36,536 bases of DNA from Haplomitrium mnioides. Lineage: Eukaryota > Marchantiophyta > Haplomitriopsida > Calobryales. Every line of letters begins with the position of its first letter. Within the stretch, counting starts at the first letter, position 1. The notes beneath the pieces were generated by a model. It was not told where the DNA came from. It did not search any database and saw nothing but the letters and a program-made list of their open reading frames with translations. A program made the position numbers and the translations under genes. Shown here in pieces: positions 21,581-30,168 of the stretch. The DNA lies in the NCBI GenBank assembly GCA_049999725.1, contig JBNGIS010038889.1, positions 1 through 36,536 of the forward strand. The letters run 5' to 3'.

Positions 21581-22223
21581 GGACAAAAGTAATATTCATC
21601 AATCGGGTGGTCTCAGAATCATTCATGCCTATGAGTATTGGATTGTAGGCTACTAGATGAAGGAGGGCAAGTGGGGCAAGCGGAGCATGAAGCTCGTCAA
21701 CTTGCAATCAAATGTTGCAAGCGGGTGTCCTCGAAAAATCATGCAAATTGTTTTCAACTGCCTAGCTATTTTGGCTAAGCTCAAACATCCAAGAGACGAT
21801 GCTCATGTGAATGTCTATCAAAATCATAAGGCTTTATATGACTTTTTTATCGATCATTTGTCATCATAGCAAGATTGGATCTTAGATCTCTACTTTGGGT
21901 CTGACACAGGTCTTGTTTGTCGTTTGAAGTTGATGCCAAATTGCATCGCTGTCAAACATGATGGACGCTACTCTATTAATATTCTCCAAAGGGTTTTTAC
22001 GATGGCTTCTTTGCCATCTGATGTAACGGAATCACAAATAGTATATGCATACCACAAAGCACTTATTCTTCTTGGTACTGCTGGTGCTTCTAGCGATTAT
22101 GTTGCGACGTCTGGAACTGGAAAGTCTCGCAAGGACTCTCTCACTACTGCAGATGGTGAAGGTTCTCAAGCAATTGACTTTAATGAGACCATTGCTCCCA
22201 AAGAGGATAGGGCTGTTGCATGA

Positions 22224-23141
22224 GATTGTTGTAATTTTTGTACATAAATAATTATTTTCTTCACAAAATATTATTGTTTGTCTTTTTATCTTATTACATT
22301 CCACATTCAATTTAAGAAGTATTTTCTTCACGATTCAATTTCTTGTGCAAAATTGTTTTTGAACAAAACATATCGGTTTCTATAAAAATTGACAACAAAG
22401 TCTATGATGGCATGGAAGCTCCTTTTCTTTTCTTTCTTTCAATTTCTGCTCAAGTTTTCTTCAATCATAATTTTTTGTAGTCCTTTCTTAGAAGGGCTTC
22501 AATAGTCCATGGGTCCAAGTACTCAGCAATCAAAACTAGCCTCAACTTCATTTCTTCATGCACGCATGAGCTTTAATTGTTCAAGCTCACATAGGCTTCA
22601 GTTGTCCATGGGCGCATGGACCTTATCAAACAAAGCGTGCACATGCTTAAAGTTGTCTGTACACACATGCTTTAGGTGTCCATGTGCACATGGGTTTTAG
22701 CAATCTCTTCACATTTTTGCTTCAACAATACTCTTGTGCCTACACTTTTGGATTCTTGTTCAAAGTTCTTACACATGAGAGCTTTTTTTATTGAACATGT
22801 TTCTGATAAAATTTGAATGCTTTGATGAATTTTTGAAATTAATGATATCATTGTTAGTTTTGAAAATATTTAACAACAAATGTTGTGTACATTTTGTATA
22901 TATTTTGTTCGGTAATGCTCATGCTTTTTAAAGAAGAAATTATGCAATTTTGATAAAATTCTCATAAGAATATTTGTTTTTAGTGCATTGTGCACTTGAA
23001 AGAAGCAAATTTGATATACAAAAACACAATTTTTTTTGCAAATGAATATAACTAGCATCAAATTCATGATTTTGGAAGCTAAAATTTAAAATTTGGTTTC
23101 TGCAAATGCCAAATGAAATAGGAACCCAGTAGCGGTTTCTA
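22224..23141 (+). other. Methyltransferase-side subterminal region of copy B
   Basis: Noncoding, from the methyltransferase stop to the right inverted repeat. At 22505-22700 it has about six short units of 30-40 bp around palindromes such as TCCATGGGCGCATGGA, CATGCACGCATG and CCATGTGCACATGG. At 22790-22880 it has a block (TTTGATGAATTTTTGAAATTAATGAT and following) also found at 35655-35725 and, inverted, near 12040-12110. Confidence 0.75.
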
Positions 23142-23161
23142 GTTCAAAGTAGCGGTTGTTG
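23142..23161 (-). repeat. Right terminal inverted repeat of copy B
   Basis: The complement reads CAACAACCGCTACTTTGAAC, identical to 12888-12907. A second AGTAGCGGTT lies at about 23129-23138. Confidence 0.85.
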
Positions 23162-23269
23162 ACCTTGAAGGATATGTTATCATGTTATATTGAAGGGCAA
23201 AAGGTTTCTTGGTTGTGATAAGTTCAAGTGTAGGAAAGCTTGAAGTCAAGCAACGCACTTTTTCTATTT

Positions 23270-24227
23270 ATGTTTTTTTAGAGTTGAGTGATGAGCCCTT
23301 TGAGTTTTATTTTCATAGAATAAGACGACACTTTTTTCTTTTTTTTTTTTTTATGGAATCTAGGGGCGTGCCCTACGATTTTTGTTTTCATGGAATTGGG
23401 CAGCGCTCCATTTGAATGATCATTTTCATGAAATCAGCCACAACTCCTTTTGGATTTTTATTTTTCTATAATTGGGTGGCATTCTTTTTGGATTTTGACT
23501 TTCGTGAAATAAAGAGGCTCTTTTTTTTTATTTTCGTTTTTATAGAATCATCCAGTGTNNNNNNNNNNNNNNNNNNNNNNNNNNNNNNNNNNNNNNNNNN
23601 NNNNNNNNNNNNNNNNNNNNNNNNNNNNNNNNNNNNNNNNNNNNNNNNNNNNNNNNNNNNNNNNNNNNNNNNNNNNNNNNNNNNNNNNNNNNNNNNNNNN
23701 NNNNNNNNNNNNNNNNNNNNNNNNNNNNNNNNNNNNNNNNNNNNNNNNNNNNNNNNNNNNNNNNNNNNNNNNNNNNNNNNNNNNNNNNNNNNNNNNNNNN
23801 NNNNNNNNNNNNNNNNNNNNNNNNNNNNNNNNNNNNNNNNNNNNNNNNNNNNNNNNNNNNNNNNNNNNNNNNNNNNNNNNNNNNNNNNNNNNNNNNNNNN
23901 NNNNNNNNNNNNNNNNNNNNNNNNNNNNNNNNNNNNNNNNNNNNNNNNNNNNNNNNNNAACTTTTGTTTTCGTGGAATCAAACAACTCATCATTTGACTT
24001 TTGGCTTCGTGGAATCTAGTTGAATTCATTTTTTATTTTTAGTTTCAAGGAATAAGTCACTTTTGTTTTCATTGAATCGAGCGACGCTCCTTTGTTATTT
24101 TTGTTTTCGTGAAATCAGACAATGCATTGTTCAGTTTTGGTTTTTGTGGAATCGTTTGCATAGAATTGGGTGGCTCATCCTTTGACTTTTGGTTTTGTAG
24201 AATCAGACAATGTTACTTTTTTATTTT
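23270..24227. repeat. T-rich tandem satellite, about 50-57-bp unit (left part)
   Basis: Diverged units contain TTTTTGTTTTCATGGAATCG followed by GGCGACGCTCC- or ACAACTCC-like spacers. The array holds a 400-N gap at 23559-23958 and is cut at 24228 by the copia element. It resumes at 32037. ORFs here are low-complexity artefacts (repeated FxFHGIxxR-type peptides). Confidence 0.82.
23559..23958. other. Assembly gap (400 N)
   Basis: A run of 400 N inside a tandem array, where assemblies commonly break. Protein reads across it are meaningless. Confidence 0.99.
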
Positions 24228-24350
24228 TGTTATCGCATGAGCACCGCACATACACACGAGAGCTTCCAAGAGCAAGAGTAATATAGAATGAATGAGTGAA
24301 TGAATGAGTACAGCTCTTGATATAGGGTTATATATATGGTCCCTATAATA
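24228..24350 (-). repeat. Copia 3' LTR (123 bp)
   Basis: On the plus strand it runs from TGTTATCGCATGAGCACCGC to GGTCCCTATAATA. It has an extra 12-bp GAATGAATGAGT duplication relative to its partner. On the element strand it starts TATTATAGGG and ends GATAACA. Confidence 0.92.
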
Positions 24351-24361
24351 CTCCCCCTTGG
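24351..24361 (-). other. Copia polypurine tract
   Basis: The complement reads CCAAGGGGGAG directly next to the 3' LTR, the plus-strand primer position. Confidence 0.82.
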
Positions 24362-24839
24362 CTCATTCTTCTACTAATAATCAGCCACATTTAAAAACGA
24401 CTATATATCTATAAAATTTGAGATCCAAATCCTATCTATATGTGGTCTCATTAAAACCCTCTCGCTTTTTTCTGAGGGAAAGAGTGACACCACATATTTA
24501 TAGGTGGATAATGTCAAAAGAAAGAAAAAACTTTTTCAAAAATTCCTATTTTCAAGAGTATAGCAGTGTCGTCATATCGATGCGCGGTGTTGTTGCGTCT
24601 TCATTGATGTGTGTCCTCTCCTTGTGCCTTGAAGATCTGTTTGAAAAAATGATGTCAGCCTTAAAAGCTGAGAAGTGATGTCATCTTCTGATATAATATG
24701 CTTCTATCATTACGTGTATGACATTCAGACAAGATTAGGTATTTGCTTCAAAATAAGTGATTGTCTTTGAAATCCTTGATCTTCATGACTAAAGGTCAGA
24801 GATGGGTGGAAATAAATGTATAAATATTCAAGCAGTTAT

Positions 24840-25516
24840 TGTATATTGTTCTGTTGTAATTCAGAGAGTCTTCTCAAACCAAGCCCCTTAGTATGTGCAG
24901 TGTGCAAGACGGGTGGAAGTGGTTTGGTGAAGATATCTGCTCTTTTATCTTTGCTGGCTATCCATTGGACATTGATTTTATCACCATATTGGTCATGGGT
25001 GTAAAAGAATTTAGGAGCAATATGTTTAATTTTGTAACCCTTAATAAAGCCTTGAGCAATCTGGTCAACACACGGTTGATTGTCCTCATATGTTACAGTA
25101 GGGGAATCAAGTATGGGCTGGTCCGTATTGATGTTGATATGGTCAATAAGTTATCGGAGCCATATACCTTCCCTACTAGCCTCATAAAGGGCAATAATCT
25201 CTGCATGATTGGTCGAGGTAGTAGTAATAGTTTGCTTGGTGTTTTTCCATGAGATAGCAGTGTTTCCTTTAAGGAAAACATATCCTGTTTGAGACTTTGC
25301 ATCATGAGGATCAGATAGATATCCAGCGTCAGTGTAGCCGACAATCTTTTTTGATGTATTTTTAGGGAAAAATAGTCTGATGTCTTTGGTATCTTTCAGA
25401 TATCTGAAAATGCGTTTCAGCCTGTTCCAGTGGCGAATGGTGGGCTGAGAGATGTGCCTTGCGAGCATATTTACTGCAAAAGATATACCAGGTCTAGTCT
25501 GATTTGCAAGGTACAT
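24840..25516 (-). pseudogene. Copia RNase H (C-terminus of Pol)
   Basis: The open part is 25151-25516. TRPGISFAVNMLARHISQPT is the usual stretch before RNase H. GYTDAGYLSDPHDAKSQTGYVF carries the first catalytic Asp, then GNTAISWKNTKQ and HAEIIALYEASREGIWLR. After a stop near 25150 the frame continues with TYEDNQPCVDQIAQG (another catalytic Asp), KHIAPKFFYTHD and ADIFTKPLPP, the standard copia ending. It removes RNA from RNA-DNA hybrids. Confidence 0.92.
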
Positions 25517-25522
25517 GAGTGC

Positions 25523-27256
25523 TCATATTGCCAACATGTATGGTTTTTCTGATCCCAGAATTGGTTCATGCTCTTTGCATTTTTTGAACATGTCATTTGC
25601 TGGGTCCGAAGATCTCAATTCCATTGGGGTGCTCGTTGGGTGAGCATTGTCCATATTGAATTTCTTGAGAATCTTGGCCATATATGTGGATTGATGGATC
25701 AGTATACCATTGGGCATATGCTCAAACTGGATTCCAAGACAGAGATCAGGTTCTCCAATGTCTTGCATTTGAAATATATCCTTCAGTTTGGCAATAGTAT
25801 TGGCAGTTAAAGCTTTTGTGCCAAAAACGTTTATGTCGTATATATAGAGTGCAACTACGACATATTCAGAGCATTGGTGTTTCATAAATAGGCATGGAGC
25901 AATGTCATCATTTGTAAAATTTAGTGTCATCATTTCTGATTTGAATCTCTGGTACCAATTTTCGCCACTCTGTTTGAGTCCATATATTGATCTCAAAACT
26001 TGAACTGCCATTTGTGTGCCTGGTTGATCGACATGTAATCCAGATGCATTTATAGAACGTTTTGCCAACTTCACATTTTCATGTGGAATACTTTGATGAT
26101 GTGGGACTATAGGTCCACTTTGCAACTTGTATACATGTGGGACTAAAGGTCCTCTGCAGCTTTGTTTGCTCAACAACTTGGCTGGCTGGACTAAAGTTCC
26201 TTTGGAGTGCTGCGTGCTCAGCGAGTGCGCTGGCTGGACTAAAGGTCCATTCATTTGTTGCTTGCTCAATGAGTGCGCTGGTTGGACTAAAGATCCATTC
26301 ATTTGTTGCTTGCTCAGCGAATGCGGTGGCTGGACTAAAGGTCCATTGATTTGCTGCTTGAGTAGCTTAGTTTCCATCATTTGGCATCGTCTTTTAGACG
26401 TGAGGACTAAAGGTCCTTTTTGGATTGGTAGTGACCTTTTGTGGACAGAAGGTCCTTCCATTTGTTGGCCATTGAGGACAAAAAGTCATTTCCCCAGATT
26501 GTCAAGGGTCTTTGTGGACAAAAGGTCCATTTTGAATCATTGTGCCTCTGTGGACTAAAGGTCCATTTTTATAGTGCATGTCATAAGGGACAAAAGGTCC
26601 AACCTCATAATTTAGGCCATGGAGACAAAAGGTCCATTCTCAGAATTTTGGCCATGAGAGACAAAAGGTCTAATCTCAGAATTTGGGCCATGAGAGACAA
26701 AAGGTATAATCTCTGAATTTGGGCCATTTGGGACTAAAGGTCCATATGCTATGTGGTTGTTCTCCCCCTGAATGTGAAATGCCATTCTTGATATAAGCTC
26801 AGAGGGTGCTTTCATAAAAATCTGGGTATCTATGGTACCATATAAGTAAGTAGTGATGACGTCCATTATATGCATAATTAGATGACGTTGGATAGCAAAG
26901 GCTATCATGTATCTATAAGTAATAGTGTCCATGATAGGTGAGTATGTGAGATCATAGTCACGCCCAAGAATTTGCGTGTATCATTTGGCCACTAATCTAG
27001 CCTTGTATCTTGTGACATCACCTTTCGCATTATATTTGTGGACAAAAATAAATCTGTAATCTGTTAAATGCACATTAGGGAGTGCAGGCATGATGGAATT
27101 GAAAACTTGTCGTTTGATGAGAGAGTCAAGTTCCGAATTAATTTCCTTTTCCCATTGGGGCCAATTAGATCTTGATTGTGCTTCTCTTACAGATAATGGA
27201 TCGGGTATATCCTTGTCCATTGATTGTGATATTGAGAATGCGAATGATTCATCCAT
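25523..27256 (-). pseudogene. Copia reverse transcriptase, interrupted by repeats
   Basis: 26981-27256 has the N-terminal block WPQWEKEINSELDSLIKRQVF, then VHKYNAKGDVTRYKARLVAK. 26612-26932 has MDVITTYLYGTIDTQIFMKAPSEL, the MDVxTAFLxGxLxExIYMxQPxGF block. In normal copia RT the IYGLKQ block follows within a few tens of residues. Here about 650 bp of GGACTAAAGGTCC-type repeats intervene before VQVLRSIYGLKQSGENWYQRF in 25523-26461. The parts at 26612-26932 and 25523-26461 are in the same frame. The active-site motif YVDD reads YIYD, losing one catalytic Asp. DLCLGIQFEH and TYMAKILKKFNM complete the domain. Confidence 0.9.
26100..26760. repeat. Sixteen GGACTAAAGGTCC motifs inside the RT frame
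   Basis: The plus-strand consensus is GGAC[TA]AAAGGTCC, a near-palindrome with arms GGAC/GTCC around five bases. Copies are spaced about 25-60 bp. Left units also share a longer unit (GCTGGCTGGACTAAAGG ... TTGTTGCTTGCTCA), and right units a shorter one (GGGCCATGAGAGACAAAAGG). On the coding strand they give repeated GPLVxP and GPNSExxPFVSH peptides, in frame at both edges. Confidence 0.9.
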
Positions 27257-27274
27257 GGTGGTCTGGGATCTGTC

Positions 27275-28645
27275 TCATATTTGACCGGTATGGGAATAAT
27301 CAATTGTTATTTCATCGTTCTCTGTAGAAATGTTCAGTAATGTCGATGATCTAGGCTTAATCTTTGAGCCTATGGGTCTGCCATGCTTTGCCTTGGGCTG
27401 TATATTGATTGCAAGTGTATCAACTTTTTGGAGTTGCACTAGAGCGTTTGCAGCTTCTATATGCGATTTTGTGATGATGGAGGCATTGTTAAATGCGTCA
27501 AGTATTTTAATCAATATCTCCTATAAATTGAGTAGTTTTCTGACTTCAACATCTGAATGTCCATTTTGTTGATCGAAATCCAGTGGAAAATGTTAGTGCT
27601 ATATTAGATCTTGAGGTTTTGGTTGTATGGCCTTGTTTTCTTGTGTCAGATGTGGAAAGGATTCTTCAAAGAATTGACAGTCTATGAATCGAGACTTAAA
27701 CACATCAGATGTTGAGGGTTCAAGGTATCGGATGATGGAGGGGGACTCAAAACCAATGTATATGCCTTTCCAGCGTTGTGGTCCCATTTTTGTTTGATGT
27801 GGTTCTAATATTGGGACAAGGACCAAGCAGCCAAATGTGTGTACATGTGATAAATTTGCTGGAATTCCTACTGTAAGTTGGTGCGGGGAATTCTTGTTGA
27901 ATACAGATGGTTTGCAACGCAGTAAGGTCGATGCATGCATGACTCCATGTCCCCAAGCAAAGGTGGAGAGATTTGAGTTGAAAAGTAATGGTCTTGCTAT
28001 GAGTTTGATTCTCTTAATAGCCGATTCTGCGATGCCGTTTTGGAAATGTACATGTGGTACTGGGTACTGTATGTTTATACCGGCAGATGTGCAGAAGTCA
28101 TCAAAAGTTTGTGAAGAGAATTCGCCAGCGTTGTCCACTCTCACGTTTCTGATTTGGTAATCATAGAATTGCACTAAGAGTTTGAGAATTTGGGATAAAA
28201 GTTTCGAGAAGTCCATGTTTTTGGCTGTAAGAAGGGATACTTCTCACCATTTGGATGATGCATTGATGGTGATGAGAAAGTATTTGAATGGTCCCGAGGG
28301 TAGGTGGATAGGCCTACAAACATCAGCGTGGACCCACTCGAGAAATTGGGGGATCGAGATTGATGTCTTGTCATTAGAATGTGCAATTTTCAATTTGCCT
28401 TATGCGCATGCCAAGCATGGGGTTTGCAGTGGCAGTGGGTGCACATTTTCTGGCATGCTTTTGTTGTCCTTCTTAATGCGGTAGAACATGTCATGGCTTG
28501 GATGTCCAAGACGGTTATGCCATGTAATGGATGTAGATACTGTTTTGATATAGACATGATATGAGAATATTTTTGTGGTGTATAATCCCGATGGTGATAG
28601 GGGGAAAGATTCTTGTATGTCAAAGCCTGTTGCAGTTTGAGTCAC
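27275..28645 (-). pseudogene. Copia integrase (broken)
   Basis: 28400-28645 has the zinc-binding end (HNRLGHPSHDMFYRI ... CLACA). The core is 27599-28216: VRVDNAGEFSSQTFDDFC with a catalytic Asp, GINIQYPVPHVHFQNGIAESAIKRI with the catalytic Glu, then TLLRCKPS, HVHTFGCLVLV and KGIYIGFESPSIIRYLEP, all standard copia integrase blocks. 27275-27514 is the variable linker toward RT (GRPIGSKIKPR). The stretch between zinc end and core (28217-28399) is frame-shifted. Asp and Glu of the core are kept. Confidence 0.92.
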
Positions 28646-28675
28646 GATGTGGAGGACTTCTTTTTCCTGAAATAA

Positions 28676-29014
28676 TCATGTTTGAATGTGAAAACCATTT
28701 TGTGTGATATCTCTGAAACTGATGAGATTTTTGGTTGCTGCTAGTGCATAAATTGCAGACTTGATATCTAGTCTTGTTCTATTTGGAAAAATGATGGTCG
28801 CTGGACCATGTCCTTCTTCAATTTGATTGTGGATTGTAATAGTAGTCATTGGCTTGGCAGAAGGAGTGATGGATGAGAAATATTTGCGGTCTTGCAGAAT
28901 AGTATGCGATGACCCACTGTCTACAATACATGTTATCTCAGATCCATGTTTCTTGTCAGATAGTGCTGATTGAGTGACTTTCAAGGTGTACCGTGTATTG
29001 TGGATATTCATCAT
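28676..29014 (-). pseudogene. Copia protease
   Basis: The frame contains ITCIVDSGSSHTILQDRKYF with the aspartic protease triad DSG at residues 32-34, then a GHGPATIIFPNRTRLDI flap-like part and ALAATKNLISFRDITQNGF, typical of copia Pol before integrase. It overlaps the Gag frame by about 60 bases in another frame, so a frameshift lies near 28960-29010. Confidence 0.9.
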
Positions 29015-29504
29015 TATCTTTCATTTCCAGTAAGTTGCCTTGTACCTCATGGGTGTGAGGTTTGGTGCTTTGCTGGTAGAGACGCGCTAGGTGTGGTGGC
29101 ACTCTGCATGTGTGTTGGGTGTGGCCACATGTGCCACATTTATTGCATGTAGTTTGTTGTTGTTGACACGAGCCGGATGTATTCCATCGGCCTCTGTATG
29201 ACTGCTTGCCACCTCTGTTGTGCCACGTGCGTTGGGGCATATTTTCTATTGTCATCGTGTTGCGACGGTGGGTATTTCTATCCTGGTGGTTTGTATAAGA
29301 ATGTCGATTGTTGGTAGGCCGACTTACACTTCCCTTGAATATGATGTTACTTCTTTCTCTGCCTCTAGAGAATTGCTTGTTCCTAGAGCAAGGGTAAAGG
29401 CTGGAGCCTACAAAGTGTGATTCGGGGTTCAGGTGGGGTGCAGCTGACTCTGGGGGTCGCTTCTTGGGATTTTCTATGAGTAGTAGTTGGTGTTTTTTTG
29501 GCAA
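28956..29504 (-). pseudogene. Copia Gag, nucleocapsid part with zinc knuckle
   Basis: A 182-residue, Arg-rich segment. An intact CCHC knuckle CNKCGTCGHTQHTC sits at residues 120-133, preceded by basic RGxRxxYRGRW-type sequence that binds RNA. It continues the capsid segment upstream in a different frame. Confidence 0.88.
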
Positions 29505-29616
29505 GTAGCATGTATGCTTTGAGTTTGGAATATTGAGTGAATCGCATGTTGCTATATTGAGATGCCAAGATGAGATTACTCACAGGAAATGTAGATAGAT
29601 TTTTCTCTATCTATTC

Positions 29617-30168
29617 TTAATGGGTCACAGGGTGGCCGCAGATTGCTAGTTGTGAGACTATGAAAAATAATTTGATGTTGTTATTTGTAATAGACGTGTG
29701 GTTCTGCACTCGTAGGTTGATCCAATCGTGTCTCACTGCTAGGAGCGATATTGTCGTCAGGTGGTCAAATATGAGTTTGAGTTCTTCCTTTAGTAGATGG
29801 GAACTGTGAAAGTTGAGGTATTGAAGCCTGAGGGGTTTGACCATATGATTTTTGAGTAGGATCAGCGCCCTTGCTGCGTCACATGGGGTGAGGTTGTCAT
29901 CTGAGTTGATGACTTCACAGATTGCTTTGGATGTCAAGTATATCGTGACGTCAAGTGACCAAGAACAATAATTGGAGCCATCCAATTTTAGGGCTTGAAA
30001 TTTCAAAGATTCAACAGATGTCGTGTTTGACCTGCTCTTTGTTTTGCAAGGAGTTCTTGTGAAAGAGGTAGATAAATTATAAGTTTTGGTGAGTGCAGCT
30101 GCTGGGTTAGGGCTGCAATGTTCTGTAACATGTATAGATGTGTGATGGACCGAAGTTTGGTTGATCAC
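29617..30168 (-). pseudogene. Copia Gag, capsid part
   Basis: A 183-residue open segment. The copia Gag signature is KLDGSNYCSWSLDVTIYLTSKAICEVI (family KLxGxNYxxWxxxVxxxL), followed by ARALILLKNHMVKPLRLQYL and KEELKLIFDHL. It ends in a stop before the nucleocapsid part. The first ATG at 30168 is a plausible start, because the leader begins just upstream. Confidence 0.87.

Larger units (their letters stand above)
18487..22223 (+). pseudogene. ParB-like/DNA amino-methyltransferase fusion (broken, 4 exons)
   Basis: Proposed exons are 18487-18845, 19141-20617, 20887-21481 and 21581-22223, with GT-AG introns that contain GCGC palindromes. Exon 1 starts MASNFNTPKPAQLKPYRHLD. Exon 2 has a Lys/Glu-rich linker (near 19335-19400, likely nuclear-localising), then a ParB/sulfiredoxin-like stretch with NWKPFQTRRLNEDFAELL and YKIVGGNHSAAVGQLF (19905-19946), then VGLTPTKAHIFATDNNNDQQ. 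Exons 3-4 carry a beta-class methyltransferase: motif IV-like FTLAIANIPCGYN (21273-21293, in place of DPPY), HAYEYWIVGY, YQNHKALYDFF (from 21816) and motif I-like DWILDLYFGSDTG (21873-21911) followed by CIAVKHDGRY. The product would methylate adenine N6 or cytosine N4, with ParB giving DNA or nucleotide binding. Stops (for example TAG after GY and before QDW, and TAG at a probable Trp at the exon 3-4 junction) and frameshifts near 18560, 19290, 19865 and 19990 show decay. Confidence 0.68.
12888..23161. mobile_element. Hairpin-array DNA transposon, copy B (10.27 kb, both ends)
   Basis: Both termini carry the 20-bp inverted repeat CAACAACCGCTACTTTGAAC (12888-12907; complement at 23142-23161). 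Two other copies (ending at 1539 and starting at 11768) share these ends and diverge from copy B exactly outside them, which fixes the boundaries. Inside are two divergent intron-containing pseudogenes: a DUF7869-type protein on the minus strand and a ParB-methyltransferase on the plus strand, separated by 425 bp. Arrays of GCGCGC palindromes fill both subterminal regions. No perfect target duplication is visible (left flank ends CACAGC, right flank begins ACCTTG). TIRs plus a gene with transposase-like motifs suggest a DNA transposon. The class is inferred. Confidence 0.72.

Noticed and set aside
23416-24029. Several ORFs of 145-193 codons across the 400-N gap
   Set aside because: Mostly undetermined residues plus satellite peptide, not genes.
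26127-26716. Plus-strand ORFs with WTKGPF and LAGLKV peptide repeats
   Set aside because: They are antisense shadows of the GGACTAAAGGTCC repeat block in the copia RT. Repeats stay open in several frames.
26100-26760. Relation to grass MITEs with GGGACTAAAG/CTTTAGTCCC ends
   Set aside because: The short motif is similar, but there are no TIR-bounded units or target duplications, and the repeats are in frame with the copia RT.
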